NCBI RefSeq assembly: GCF_014651235.1 | Contig: NZ_BMWM01000011.1 | Span: 1 to 52,707 of the forward strand | Length of the DNA: 52,707 nt | Reading direction: 5' to 3' | From: Leuconostoc lactis KCTC 3528 = DSM 20202 | Lineage (GTDB): Bacteria > Bacillota > Bacilli > Lactobacillales > Lactobacillaceae | Shown here: in pieces, positions 42,642 to 51,921 of the stretch | How positions within the stretch are numbered: the first letter of the stretch is position 1 | Layout: each line of letters opens with the position of its first letter | Notes under the pieces: generated by a model | Database searches by the model: none | Told to the model about the DNA's origin: nothing | The model's input: only the letters and a program-made list of their open reading frames with translations | Translations under genes and position numbers: made by a program

Positions 42642-43596
42642 GTTTGTTCTCCAAATCTTTCTTTTCGTTCTTGGCCATTTCAGCAGCCATCCGTGCTTCA
42701 AGCGTTTTGAGCGGATCAATGCCCATATTAGCCGTACGGAATTTAACTGCGGCCGCATCAATCACACTCGACGTATTACGTCCAGGTGTGACCGGCACAA
42801 CCATACGCTTGATTTTCACGCCTAAAATTTCCAACGTATCATTATCATTGCCCAAGCGATCAAAGTTCGCTTCACCAATTTTACCGTTTGAGAGATGAAT
42901 ATTCACCGCAATCGTGGCGTGTGAACGCACGGCTACAGCACCGTAAACTTGTTGCACGTCAATAATGCCGACACCACGTACTTCCATCATATTACGAAGT
43001 ACGTCGCTTGGTTCGCCAATCAAACGTTCTTCATCTTCTTGATAAATATCCACGCGATCATCGGCAACTAAACGGGCCTTATCTTGTTGAATCAATTCCA
43101 GCGCTGCTTCGGTTTTACCAATCCCGGCATCTCCAGTAATCAACACACCTAAGCCATACACGTCAATCAAAACGCCGTGTACACTCTCGCGGGGTGATAA
43201 TTGGCCACCCAAATAGTAAGTCATATTCGATAAAATACGCGACGATGTCAGAGTTGACGTCAAAATTGGAATATGTGCCTCTTCCGCTGCTTGCTTTAAC
43301 TCGTCACTGATAGGCAACCCCGTTGACACCACAAAAGCTGGGGTCGTCACATCGGCCATCCGGCGATAAACCATCAAGAGTTCATCGTGTCCCATCCGTT
43401 CAGAAAAGGATGTTTCAGTAATCCCAAGCAATTGCACACGTTCGGGCGCATAATAATTAAAATACCCTGTCATTTCTAGGCCAGGTCGGGAAATATCGGC
43501 GGTTGTAATTGGCCGATCTAAATACTGCTCCCCAGACACAATCTCTAACTTGGTATGATCAACCAACTGTTTTACTGTCACTGAATTCTGTATCAT
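42634..43596 (-). CDS. hprK: HPr kinase/phosphorylase
   Basis: Phosphorylates HPr at Ser46 in carbon catabolite repression, and reverses it. The N-terminal domain contains ERMGHDELLMVY. The C-terminal kinase has a P-loop GDAGIGKT (155-162), the base region LVADDRVDIYQ and the signature EVRGVGIIDVQQVYG. 320 aa is normal. Its product acts with CcpA on the cre sites seen here (fru, nucleotidase). Follows yvlD by 22 bases, as in Bacillus. Confidence 0.97.
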   Translation of the reverse strand: MIQNSVTVKQLVDHTKLEIVSGEQYLDRPITTADISRPGLEMTGYFNYYAPERVQLLGITETSFSERMGHDELLMVYRRMADVTTPAFVVSTGLPISDELKQAAEEAHIPILTSTLTSSRILSNMTYYLGGQLSPRESVHGVLIDVYGLGVLITGDAGIGKTEAALELIQQDKARLVADDRVDIYQEDEERLIGEPSDVLRNMMEVRGVGIIDVQQVYGAVAVRSHATIAVNIHLSNGKIGEANFDRLGNDNDTLEILGVKIKRMVVPVTPGRNTSSVIDAAAVKFRTANMGIDPLKTLEARMAAEMAKNEKKDLENKHD

Positions 43597-43618
43597 ACTA
43601 CTATCTTTCTCAATCTAT

Positions 43619-43954
43619 TTATACATCAGAGGTCAAGATTGTATTCACAATCGATAACACAATGGCCATTAAAATTGCCCAGCCAAAACCGGCAAACGTA
43701 AAACCACCTACCAACCATGCCGTCATTTCTAATAGCAACGCATTAATAACAATCGTAAATAAACCAAAAGTCATGATGTTGAGTGGCAACGTTAAGAGTA
43801 ATAATACTGGCTTAATCAGCATGTTTAGCAGTGCCAATACAAAGGCCGCCCCTAGAGCCGTCAGCCAGTTCTCAACGCTAAAACCGCTAGGAAATAGCGC
43901 GGCTGTCACCATAAAGACAATCATCGTGGTGACTAATCTTGCGATAAATGGCAT
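43619..43954 (-). CDS. yvlD: YvlD-like four-helix membrane protein (phage holin superfamily)
   Basis: 111 aa with four hydrophobic helices; LLNMLIKPVLLLLTLPLNIMTFGLFTIVINALLL is the conserved core of the YvlD family (annotated holin IV-like). Function unknown. In Bacillus subtilis yvlD directly precedes hprK, the same arrangement as here. Ribosome site GGAGGGG. A cre-like site and an extended -10 promoter lie upstream. Confidence 0.85.
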   Translation of the reverse strand: MPFIARLVTTMIVFMVTAALFPSGFSVENWLTALGAAFVLALLNMLIKPVLLLLTLPLNIMTFGLFTIVINALLLEMTAWLVGGFTFAGFGWAILMAIVLSIVNTILTSDV

Positions 43955-43973
43955 AGGCCCCTCCAGTCAATCG

Positions 43974-43988
43974 TGTAAGCGCTTTAAA
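43974..43988 (-). promoter_or_regulatory. Cre-like site upstream of yvlD-hprK
   Basis: On the minus strand TTTAAAGCGCTTACA matches WTGNAANCGNWNNCW except for one fixed base (G to T). It lies between promoter and gene, so HprK might be under mild carbon control. Confidence 0.45.
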
Positions 43989-44027
43989 CATTGATATAAA
44001 GCATCTTATCGGAAACGTTATAAATTT

Positions 44028-44036
44028 ATTATACCA
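44028..44036 (-). promoter_or_regulatory. Extended -10 promoter of yvlD-hprK-gpsA-galU-trxB
   Basis: TGG TATAAT on the minus strand, 75 bases before the yvlD start. Weak -35. Confidence 0.6.
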
Positions 44037-44058
44037 AATATTTAAATATGATGAGTAG

Positions 44059-44092
44059 AAAAAATGACTGAACGGGTTGTTCAGTCATTTTT
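44059..44092 (-). terminator. Terminator of the pst-phoU operon
   Basis: AAAAATGACTGAAC / GTTCAGTCATTTTT with loop GGGTT; works in either direction. Confidence 0.92.
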
Positions 44093-44138
44093 CTGCCATC
44101 ATTGTCACAAAACTGAGCGCAATGATGGGAAGTATATA

Positions 44139-44813
44139 TTAAATAAAGTAGTTGTAACCAGGGTTTAATTCAATAATTTTACCTGTACGCTTATAAACGA
44201 TCCACTCGGCAATATCGATGGTATAGTCACCGATACGCTTCAAGTACCCAGCAATCACCAAATAATCAGCCGCTGAATCGACAAGTTCTGGATCATCTTT
44301 CATGCCTTTTACGGAATCCAAACGAACCTTCGCTGCCCGATTTGACCATGATTGGTTTTCTTCAGCGATTGTTTCCGCGCCTAAAGCGTCATTTTTAACG
44401 TAGTAATCCATCACACGAGAAACCATCGTTGCCACTTGTTCACCGATTTCACCCAATTCTTTTTCGACACTGGCAATATGCTTAGTGCCTTTCACACGAA
44501 TCGTTGAATTGGCAATGTTACGCGCTTGATCACCCATACGTTCTAGAACTGATACAGCCTTTAAAATCGTCACGATTTCACGCAAATCAGTCGTCACGGG
44601 TTGATACAACGCGATCATTTCAAATGTCTTCTTTTCAATGGCTGCTTCGCGTTCATTAATCTTATGATCATTTTCCAAAATGGCTTTCGCCCCTTCACGA
44701 TCATGATCGACAAATGATTGCACTGCCTTTTGAATGGTTTGGGCGACAAGCATCCCCATTTCTGTAAATGAATTATCTAAGTCAGCTAATTCTTCATCAA
44801 ATAAACGTCGCAT
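44139..44813 (-). CDS. phoU: Phosphate signalling protein PhoU
   Basis: Cytoplasmic three-helix-bundle repeat protein coupling the Pst transporter to PhoR. Two repeats are visible with the EREAAIEKKTFEMIALYQPVTTDLREIVTILKAVSVLERMGDQARNIA and KRIGDYTIDIAEWIVY blocks. 224 aa is normal. Last gene of the pst operon, 18 bases after pstB. Confidence 0.95.
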   Translation of the reverse strand: MRRLFDEELADLDNSFTEMGMLVAQTIQKAVQSFVDHDREGAKAILENDHKINEREAAIEKKTFEMIALYQPVTTDLREIVTILKAVSVLERMGDQARNIANSTIRVKGTKHIASVEKELGEIGEQVATMVSRVMDYYVKNDALGAETIAEENQSWSNRAAKVRLDSVKGMKDDPELVDSAADYLVIAGYLKRIGDYTIDIAEWIVYKRTGKIIELNPGYNYFI

Positions 44814-44831
44814 ATTGTTTCTCCTTTATGC

Positions 44832-45602
44832 TTAGCCAAAACGGCCACTGATGTAATCTTGTGTTTCTTGGCGCTGTGGGTTTAAGAAGATGTTTTTCGT
44901 GGCATCCACTTCAATCAAATTACCACTTAGGAAAAAGGCCGTGCGATCTGATAGACGTGATGCTTGAGACATCGAATGGGTCACAATAATCATCGCATAA
45001 TCATTTCTTAAATTCAACAACGTTTCTTCAATGTTGTGACTTGATACGGGATCCAAAGCTGATGTTGGTTCATCTAACAGCAACAACTCTGGTGAGGTAG
45101 CCAGCACACGAGCAATCGATACACGTTGCTGTTGGCCACCTGATAAGCCTAACGCTGACTTATGCAAATCATCTTTCACTTCATCCCAAACGGATGCTTG
45201 ACGTAGCGCTTTTTCAACGGCTTCATCTAGCACCGTTTTATCGCGAACACCGTCTAAGCGCAACCCAAAGATGACATTTTCATAGATTGAAAATGGAAAT
45301 GGATTAGGTTGTTGGAAGACCATCCCAATGCGCTTACGCAACTCAACTGTATCAGTTGTTGGGGCATAAATATTGGTGCCATTACAGTCAAATGTCCCTG
45401 TGACTGTAATGTTATCTTCCAAATCATGCATTCGGTTTAACGCCCGCAAATAAGTGGACTTTCCTGATCCAGAAGGGCCAATGAGCGCCGTAATGCCTTT
45501 TTCTGGAAATGAGAGGTTAATGCCATGCAAGGCCTCTTTTTTACCGTACCATAATTTCACATCGCGCGTTTCAAGAATATTCTTTTGTGTACTCTCTGTC
45601 AT
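44832..45602 (-). CDS. pstB: Phosphate ABC transporter ATP-binding protein PstB (second copy)
   Basis: ATPase of the phosphate importer. Walker [10 protein letters not shown] (about residues 42-50), Q-loop [17 protein letters not shown], signature [13 protein letters not shown], Walker [14 protein letters not shown], and the H-loop in [10 protein letters not shown]. 256 aa. Its start overlaps the upstream pstB stop by four bases. Two tandem pstB genes are frequent in lactic acid bacteria and streptococci. Confidence 0.95.
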   Translation of the reverse strand: MTESTQKNILETRDVKLWYGKKEALHGINLSFPEKGITALIGPSGSGKSTYLRALNRMHDLEDNITVTGTFDCNGTNIYAPTTDTVELRKRIGMVFQQPNPFPFSIYENVIFGLRLDGVRDKTVLDEAVEKALRQASVWDEVKDDLHKSALGLSGGQQQRVSIARVLATSPELLLLDEPTSALDPVSSHNIEETLLNLRNDYAMIIVTHSMSQASRLSDRTAFFLSGNLIEVDATKNIFLNPQRQETQDYISGRFG

Positions 45603-46438
45603 CCGAAGTTCCCCGATATATAATCATTTGTTAGCGCAACTTTTGGTCGTGTAAAGATTTTACGTGTTAAATCATATTCAATGACTTTTCCCATGTGGAA
45701 GAACGCCGTGTAATCACTGATACGCGCTGCTTGTTGCATGTTGTGCGTCACGATAATGATCGTATACTTGTTTTTCAACTCAAGCAGTGTGTCTTCAACT
45801 TGTGCTGACGAAATTGGGTCAAGCGCACTTGACGGTTCATCAAGCAACAAAATATCTGGCTTCAATGCCAATGCACGAGCAATCACCAATCGTTGAGCTT
45901 GTCCACCTGACAAAGCAAGGGCTGACTTGTTTAATTCATCTTTCACTTCATCCCACAAAGCAGCTTGACGCAAACTCGTTTCAACAATTTCGTCTAATTC
46001 TTGCTTATTCGTCATCCCACGTTGTGTCAACGCAAAGGTAATGTTGTTATAAATTGACTTTGCAAACGGATTTGGGCGTTGGAATACCATGCCAATATGG
46101 CGGCGCATTTCGTACACATCAATCGCTTTTGTGTTAATATCAACACCGCGATACATAATGTTTCCTTTAACCGTGGCCACGCCATCGTTCATCCGGTTCA
46201 AAGACCGTAAAAAGGTTGATTTACCGGAACCAGAGGCCCCGATTAAACTCGTGATTTTGTAACGTTCAAACGATAAATCACCTTCACTCAAGGCCAAGTT
46301 ATCACCATAATAAACTTGCAAATCATGTGTTGACAATGCAATTTCATGCTTTTCCGGTGACATCTTATAAATATAACGTTCAGGTGCCTCATCTGAAATA
46401 AATTCACTGACTGGTTTTAAATCAATCGTATTTGCCAT
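45599..46438 (-). CDS. pstB: Phosphate ABC transporter ATP-binding protein PstB (first copy)
   Basis: Paralogue of the next gene, with an N-terminal extension of about 35 residues ([25 protein letters not shown]) before the ABC domain. Walker [11 protein letters not shown]-loop [16 protein letters not shown], signature [13 protein letters not shown], Walker [15 protein letters not shown]-loop [12 protein letters not shown] at 46438 (279 aa) is chosen on GGAG; the frame is open to 46510. Confidence 0.94.
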   Translation of the reverse strand: MANTIDLKPVSEFISDEAPERYIYKMSPEKHEIALSTHDLQVYYGDNLALSEGDLSFERYKITSLIGASGSGKSTFLRSLNRMNDGVATVKGNIMYRGVDINTKAIDVYEMRRHIGMVFQRPNPFAKSIYNNITFALTQRGMTNKQELDEIVETSLRQAALWDEVKDELNKSALALSGGQAQRLVIARALALKPDILLLDEPSSALDPISSAQVEDTLLELKNKYTIIIVTHNMQQAARISDYTAFFHMGKVIEYDLTRKIFTRPKVALTNDYISGNFG

Positions 46439-46520
46439 TTTTTCTCCATAAAGCCTACAATCAGGCTGTCTTATTGCCTCGCAACTGACTGTGACAACTG
46501 TTTCTTGCAATTAACTCACA

Positions 46521-47405
46521 TTAAGCACTGGTAAGCTTTTTGTGCAACTTTGTACCCAGCTTACGTGCACTGAAGTTAAACAATAAGACAACAATGATCA
46601 ACACTGCTGAGGAACCAGCAGAAACTGCACTCACGTCGGGCATGATGCCTTCAGAATTAATTTTCCAAATGTGCACCGCCAAGGTTTCGGCCGGACGCAT
46701 TGGGTTTAACGGACTAGAAATGTTGAACGGATTCCAGTCACTGAAGTTCAAAGCTGGGGCTGATTGTCCCGCTGTATAAATCAAAGCCGCCGCTTCACCA
46801 AACACACGGCCGGCAGACAAGACAACACCGGTAACAATTGAAGGTACCGCTGCTGGTAAGATGACATGAATCACTGTTTCCCAGCGTGATAGTCCCAATG
46901 CTGAGCCAGCTTCACGTTGTAAGTTTGGAATTTGTGCCAAACTGGTTTCAATTGAGCGTGTTAACAAAGGTAAGTTGAAGAATGTCAACGCAATCGCGCC
47001 AGACAAAATTGAAAAGCCAAAATGGAATTTCACGACGAACAACAAGAAACCAAACAAACCGACAACAACTGATGGCAATGAACTCAAAATTTCGATTGCT
47101 GTCCGAACCATGGTTGTCAAAGGTCCCTTGCGGGCATATTCATTCAAGTAAATTGCCGCAGCTAAAGCGATTGGAAAACTAATCGCCATCGCTAATACTA
47201 ATAAGTAAAATGAGTTAAACAATTGTACGCCAATACCACCGCCAGCTTCAAAGGCTTTGGCTGGTGCCGTTAAGAAATGCCATGACAAGTGTGGTACGCC
47301 ACGAACTAAAATAAAGGCGAGCATGGTCGCTAAGATTAGCGCAACAATCCCAGAAATCATATAAATGATGCCTGTGGCGATTTTATCAGCAGTTTTTGCA
47401 TTCAT
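46521..47405 (-). CDS. pstA: Phosphate ABC transporter permease PstA
   Basis: 294 aa with six membrane helices; the permease loop EAGSALGLSRWETVIHVILPAAVPSIVTG is the EAA motif that contacts PstB. Other family parts: FFLTAP-like HFLTAPAKAFEAGGGIG, SLPSVVVGLFGFLLFV. Its ATG shares one base with the pstC stop. Confidence 0.95.
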   Translation of the reverse strand: MNAKTADKIATGIIYMISGIVALILATMLAFILVRGVPHLSWHFLTAPAKAFEAGGGIGVQLFNSFYLLVLAMAISFPIALAAAIYLNEYARKGPLTTMVRTAIEILSSLPSVVVGLFGFLLFVVKFHFGFSILSGAIALTFFNLPLLTRSIETSLAQIPNLQREAGSALGLSRWETVIHVILPAAVPSIVTGVVLSAGRVFGEAAALIYTAGQSAPALNFSDWNPFNISSPLNPMRPAETLAVHIWKINSEGIMPDVSAVSAGSSAVLIIVVLLFNFSARKLGTKLHKKLTSA

Positions 47406-48328
47406 TATTTCATTTCCCCTTTGCGTCCGATAGCCCGCACAATCAAGTTAAAGACAAGTGACATCAATAGCAAGATCATGGCCAAAGTCCACAAGACATT
47501 ATTTTGTAGTGAGCCCATAACCGTGTTACCCATTCCCATCGTCAAGACAGATGTCAAGGTTGAGGCTGGTGAAATCAAGTTTTGTGGCATCAATGCCGCA
47601 TTACCAATCACCATTTGTACGGCTAAGGCTTCACCAAACGCACGCGCCATACCGAAGACAATCGCTGTTAAGATACCTGGTGTAGCCGCACGCAAGATCA
47701 CTTTATAAATCATTTGCCAACGGGTTGCCCCAATTGCCAAAGCTGATTCACGGTAATGACGTGGGACTGACTTCAACGTATCCACTGTCATTGACGTAAT
47801 CGTTGGTAAGATCATGACGAATAACACAATGGTACCCGATAGGATACCAAACCCTGATCCACCAAACACTGTCCGAATAAATGGCACAACCACTGTTAAG
47901 CCGATGAAACCATAAACAACTGATGGAATACCAACCAGCAATTCAATAATTGGTTGCATGATTTTTGTACCACGCTTTTGCGCAATTTCAGTCATAAATA
48001 ATGCCGTCCCAATTGCAAATGGTGTGGCAACAATTGCGGCTAAAAACGTCACCAAGAACGAGCCCATAATCATTGGCATCGCCCCGACATAAGGCTGCTT
48101 TGTTTGTGGATTAATCACTGATGGATTCCAAGTTGTGCCAAAGAGGAATCCTTTCACACTGACACCATCTTGGAAAAATGTTGATAGTCCACGACTCATA
48201 ACGAAAGCAAAAATTGAAACGACCACAAGCACGATCAAGGCCAACGCAGACAAACTAATTGCCTGCCCCATTGCGTCTTGCTTCGTTGATTCTGACTTTT
48301 GCATCAACTTTTTTGTAATGTTATCCAT
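47405..48328 (-). CDS. pstC: Phosphate ABC transporter permease PstC
   Basis: 307 aa, six helices. EAA motif ESALAIGATRWQMIYKVILRAATPGILTA; PSVVYGFIGLTVVVPFI and FGEALAVQMVIGNA are typical. ATG with TTGGAG upstream. A 95-base gap with a stable hairpin separates it from pstS1. Confidence 0.95.
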   Translation of the reverse strand: MDNITKKLMQKSESTKQDAMGQAISLSALALIVLVVVSIFAFVMSRGLSTFFQDGVSVKGFLFGTTWNPSVINPQTKQPYVGAMPMIMGSFLVTFLAAIVATPFAIGTALFMTEIAQKRGTKIMQPIIELLVGIPSVVYGFIGLTVVVPFIRTVFGGSGFGILSGTIVLFVMILPTITSMTVDTLKSVPRHYRESALAIGATRWQMIYKVILRAATPGILTAIVFGMARAFGEALAVQMVIGNAALMPQNLISPASTLTSVLTMGMGNTVMGSLQNNVLWTLAMILLLMSLVFNLIVRAIGRKGEMK

Positions 48329-48392
48329 TTTATCTCCAAAGTATTTGACGAGTGGTTACCCACTGTCTACTATATTTCAAATGCTGTTCTGA

Positions 48393-48423
48393 TCTGACGT
48401 ATGCATGATAACTACACGTCAGA
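48393..48423 (-). other. Intercistronic hairpin between pstS1 and pstC
   Basis: TCTGACGT / ACGTCAGA, 8-bp stem with a 15-base loop, directly after the pstS1 stop, with no T run. It probably protects the pstS part of the message or sets the ratio of binding protein to permease. Confidence 0.5.
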
Positions 48424-49305
48424 TTATTTTTTTATGATCTGGCCATCGACTTGACGGATAACTTGCATATCATGAACTGAGATATACCCTAGCTTTGGCA
48501 CCAAAGTTTTTTGTATTTTTTCTGATGATAAATAATCCAAGAACTTGGCGACCTGCTTAGATGGGTTCCCCTTCGTATACACGTGCTCATACGACCAAAT
48601 CGGATAGCGACCAGTGATGACATTGCTGTTAGTTGGCTTGACATGGTTAATTGTCGGTGCCACAACAGTATTGTTGATGTACCCAAAGGCTGCATAAGAG
48701 ATAGCGCCAGGTGTTGTCGCAACAATTGACCGCACCATACCAGATGAATCTTGTTCTTGCGCTGAAGTACTCTTATCGCCCATCAAACCAAACTTTTCAA
48801 AGGTTGCCCGTGTCCCTGAGCCCGCTGCACGATTGATAATCACAATTGGCAAATCATGCCCACCGACTTGACGCCAGTTCTTGACTTTACCTGTGAAAAT
48901 CTCACGTAGTTGCTGGGTGCTCAAGTTGGTCACCCCATTTTCTTTATTTAATAACGGTGTAATGCCGACAACAGCCACTTGATGATCGACTAGCTTAGTC
49001 GCATCAATTCCTGACTTTTCTTCGGCAAATACATCAGCGTTTCCTAAATCAACCGCGCCTTGTGCAACTTGACTTAGACCGGTACCCGTACCGCCACCCT
49101 GCACATTGACAAATGTTCCAAGATTAGCTTTCGTGTACTCTTCTCCGGCAGCTTCTACCAATGGTTGTAAGGCCGTTGAACCGACAGCCGTGATTGATGT
49201 GCCTGATGCACTTTTATCACGTGTAATGTAACCTGCGCCAATGGCCGCAATAAGACCCACGATGACGACTGTTGATACAATCATCCCGCGATGTGATTTC
49301 GACAT
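48424..49305 (-). CDS. pstS: Phosphate-binding protein PstS (copy 1, operon-linked)
   Basis: Extracellular phosphate receptor for the importer. N-terminal hydrophobic helix (about 9-27) but no lipobox Cys, so it is anchored by the helix or released. Phosphate-binding pieces: AVGSTALQPL, GGGTGTGLSQVAQGAVDLGNADVFAEE, NRAAGSGTRATFEKF and GAISYAAFGY. ATG at 49305 (293 aa) chosen because GGGAGG precedes it. It lies directly after a PHO box. Confidence 0.94.
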   Translation of the reverse strand: MSKSHRGMIVSTVVIVGLIAAIGAGYITRDKSASGTSITAVGSTALQPLVEAAGEEYTKANLGTFVNVQGGGTGTGLSQVAQGAVDLGNADVFAEEKSGIDATKLVDHQVAVVGITPLLNKENGVTNLSTQQLREIFTGKVKNWRQVGGHDLPIVIINRAAGSGTRATFEKFGLMGDKSTSAQEQDSSGMVRSIVATTPGAISYAAFGYINNTVVAPTINHVKPTNSNVITGRYPIWSYEHVYTKGNPSKQVAKFLDYLSSEKIQKTLVPKLGYISVHDMQVIRQVDGQIIKK

Positions 49306-49353
49306 GTTGATGCCTCCCAAGATTTAACTACAATAACTACTACTCTCCTATTA

Positions 49354-49403
49354 TCTTAAAGTTTTGTAAATGTCATCGCGGGTGAATGTAAAGATTGTGT
49401 CAA
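49354..49403 (-). promoter_or_regulatory. PHO box upstream of pstS1
   Basis: On the minus strand TTGACA (49403-49398), TTTACA (49392-49387), a degenerate unit, TTTACA (49370-49365) and TTAAGA (49359-49354) all lie in an 11-bp register. This is the layout of PhoP-binding TTNACA direct repeats. The region lies between the phoR stop and pstS1. Confidence 0.8.
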
Positions 49404-49410
49404 GAAATAT

Positions 49411-50766
49411 TTACAAAGGTAACGTCACACTGATTGTTGTGCCCACCGCAACTTGTGATTGTACTTTAATTTCACCATTGTGCTTATTAACAATTTCATT
49501 AACAATGGCTAAGCCTAAGCCTGTGCCACTAGCAATTTTGCGTTGTCGTGATTCATCCCCACGATAAAAACGTTCAAAAATTCGGGATTGTTGATTCGTC
49601 GGAATCCCGATGCCCGTATCTTTAACATTTAACTGCCAATGCTGATGATCCTTGTAAGCCGTCACGTGAATGTCCCCACCTTGGACGTTATATTTCACTG
49701 CATTAACAATCAAGTTTTGTAAAATCATTTCCACGTCTGTTTTGAGACCACGAATGATAAAATCATCAGGCACGTCATTGCGCAATTGCACGGCTTTAGT
49801 CTCCGCCAATGGCATCACATGCTGCCATTGTTCGGCCACCATATCATGAATCACTAACTCCGTCTGTACAGCCTCTCGCTTTTGTTGCACACGTGATAAT
49901 GAGAGAATATCATTGACCAATGACGATAGCCGTTTGGCTTCCTGCGCCACAATAGCCAAAAACATCTCCCGCGTGGCTTGATCTGCGCCGGCCGGTCCTT
50001 GTAATGTTTCGATAAAACCCGTAATCGCCGTTAGCGGTGTTTTTAGCTCATGAGACGCATTCGCCAAAAAGTCAGACTGCATCCGCTCAACTTGTAAGAC
50101 CGATGTTAAGTCATAAATAATGATCATGACTTCCGCATGTTTCAGATTACCTTGATGATACAAAGTGCTAACTTCGTACTGTTTCATATCGCCATTAATT
50201 TGTAAATTCAAAATCGATTGTTGATTTTTTTGCGTATTAAACGTTTGGGTAATCAGCTCAGAGAGCGTGAACTGTCGAATCACCATACTTTCGGCAATCG
50301 GCGTTTCAGGGCGTTGAATGCCCAACAGGTCAGCCGCCGTTTCATTAAACACATCAATGGTATGGGCGCGATTAATATTAATCACCCCAACTGGTAAACT
50401 CGCTAGCAATGAACGATAGTTCGTCACATCACGTTGTGCAGTTTGACGTGCTTGTTCGATCTGATGTTGCATCACATTAAATTGCTTGATCAAGGCGTAA
50501 TAAGGCGATCCTGGTTCTGCCAACACGCCTCTTGGGGTCTCACCAGCAACCGTATCGGCCATCCGTTTTTCCATCACTGTTAATTCTTGTTGTTGGCGAT
50601 TTTCCCAAAAATTAGCCCATAGTACAATGACAAAAGTTGCCAAAGTAATAATTAAAACAAGCAACAGCCACTGTCTTAAATGGAGCTGCAATAAACTACT
50701 CACGACGCCACAGAATACAAAATTGATAAACCAAAACGATAGAAATTTTAATATTTTTTTTGTCAT
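49411..50766 (-). CDS. phoR: Phosphate-regulon sensor histidine kinase PhoR
   Basis: Membrane sensor kinase: two N-terminal helices (about 9-27 and 32-53) with hardly any external loop, a PAS domain (about 115-225), phosphorylated His239 in NASHELKTPLTAITGF, then HATPase with NLIVNAVKYN, DTGIGIP and GTGLGLAIVNEIV. 451 aa. The short external part fits sensing through the Pst/PhoU complex. It is separated from phoP by pstS2 and an attenuator-like terminator. Confidence 0.93.
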   Translation of the reverse strand: MTKKILKFLSFWFINFVFCGVVSSLLQLHLRQWLLLVLIITLATFVIVLWANFWENRQQQELTVMEKRMADTVAGETPRGVLAEPGSPYYALIKQFNVMQHQIEQARQTAQRDVTNYRSLLASLPVGVININRAHTIDVFNETAADLLGIQRPETPIAESMVIRQFTLSELITQTFNTQKNQQSILNLQINGDMKQYEVSTLYHQGNLKHAEVMIIIYDLTSVLQVERMQSDFLANASHELKTPLTAITGFIETLQGPAGADQATREMFLAIVAQEAKRLSSLVNDILSLSRVQQKREAVQTELVIHDMVAEQWQHVMPLAETKAVQLRNDVPDDFIIRGLKTDVEMILQNLIVNAVKYNVQGGDIHVTAYKDHQHWQLNVKDTGIGIPTNQQSRIFERFYRGDESRQRKIASGTGLGLAIVNEIVNKHNGEIKVQSQVAVGTTISVTLPL

Positions 50767-50794
50767 TACCTTACTCCAATATCTCTATCATAAC

Positions 50795-50819
50795 AAAAAA
50801 GCCCGCTGACGCGGACTTT
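50795..50819 (-). terminator. Terminator between pstS2 and phoR
   Basis: AAGTCCGC / GCGGGCTT with loop GTCA and T6 on the minus strand; one G-T pair. Likely partial, letting some transcripts reach phoR, since no clear promoter for phoR was found. Confidence 0.8.
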
Positions 50820-50834
50820 GAAAAATGACTTAAA

Positions 50835-51743
50835 TTAGTTTTTTGTAACCTTACCTGACGCATCACGTGTGACTTTCATATCCGTCAAACCAATGTAACC
50901 CAGCTTTGGTACGATTGACTTTTGTACTTCCTTAGTTGTGAAGTAATCCAAGAATGCCTTAGTGGCACCTGTCGCGTCACCCTTTGTATACATATGTTCG
51001 TATGCCCAAATTGGCCATGAATTGTCTTCAACATTCTTTGTATCAGGCGTTACCTTATCAATGTTAAGTGCCTTGATACCAGAAGCATCCAAGTAAGCAA
51101 AGGCTAGGTATGAAATAGCCCCTGGTGTGGTTGACACAATCTTTTGAACTGTACCGTTAGAATCTTGCTCTGTTGCTTGAACAGCATTTTGACCATCCAA
51201 CACGTTCTTTTCAAAGACAGCACGTGTCCCTGAACCAGTCGCACGGTTAACCACAACGATCTTTTCGTCTTTACCGCCCACTTCTTTCCAGTTCGTAATC
51301 TTACCAGTGAAGATGTCACGCAATTGTGTCTTTGACAAATTTGACACTTGGACATCTGCGTTCACGACTGGTGCAATACCAACAACTGCGACTTTGTGAT
51401 CCTTCAACTTAGAAGCATCAACACCAGACTTTTCTTCAGCAAAGACGTCCGAGTTACCGATTTGTGCTGAGCCACTAGCAACTTGACTCAAACCAGCACC
51501 TGAACCACCACCTTGAACTGTCACTGTCACACCAGGATTTTTTTGTTGGAATGACGTTGCAACTTGTTCCGCTAATGGTTGCAAGGCCGTCGATCCCAAG
51601 GCAAGCACCTTACCACTGAGGTTAGAAGTGGCTGTTTTTTGTGTGGCCTGCTTGGTTGTGCTCTTATTTGAATTGGCATACAATGCCACACCTGCTGCGA
51701 TAACGACAACACCGCCGATAACACCGACAACTGCTTTGTTCAT
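50835..51743 (-). CDS. pstS: Phosphate-binding protein PstS (copy 2, between phoP and phoR)
   Basis: Second phosphate receptor (302 aa), clearly paralogous to copy 1: ALGSTALQPLAEQVATSF, GGGSGAGLSQVASGSAQIGNSDVFAEE, NRATGSGTRAVFEKN, GAISYLAFAY. N-terminal helix (about 5-23) then a Ser/Thr/Lys-rich spacer; no lipobox Cys. It is preceded by PHO-box-like repeats and followed by a terminator, so it can be strongly induced on its own. Confidence 0.94.
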   Translation of the reverse strand: MNKAVVGVIGGVVVIAAGVALYANSNKSTTKQATQKTATSNLSGKVLALGSTALQPLAEQVATSFQQKNPGVTVTVQGGGSGAGLSQVASGSAQIGNSDVFAEEKSGVDASKLKDHKVAVVGIAPVVNADVQVSNLSKTQLRDIFTGKITNWKEVGGKDEKIVVVNRATGSGTRAVFEKNVLDGQNAVQATEQDSNGTVQKIVSTTPGAISYLAFAYLDASGIKALNIDKVTPDTKNVEDNSWPIWAYEHMYTKGDATGATKAFLDYFTTKEVQKSIVPKLGYIGLTDMKVTRDASGKVTKN

Positions 51744-51879
51744 GAGTAATTCTCCCTTGTCTAAGGCTTCATTGAAGCGTATGTAGTGTAAACTTGGTTG
51801 TAGTAGTGGCTCTTGGGTGCCAGTCCTTGTTTACAAGTTATATACTACCGACGCTGTGTCAAAGAACTAGGCACAAACC

Positions 51880-51906
51880 TGTCATCGTTATGTAAATCAT
51901 TGTAAA
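51880..51906 (-). promoter_or_regulatory. PHO-box-like repeats upstream of pstS2
   Basis: On the minus strand TTTACA (51906-51901), TTTACA (51896-51891) and TGACA (51884-51880), about 10-11 bases apart. They abut the phoP stop. A TTGACA hexamer lies at 51862-51857. Confidence 0.6.
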
Positions 51907-51921
51907 GTCATCTTTACGCAG

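Noticed and set aside
42298-42825. 175-codon plus-strand frame over gpsA/hprK
   Set aside because: Antisense shadow spanning two well-matched genes.
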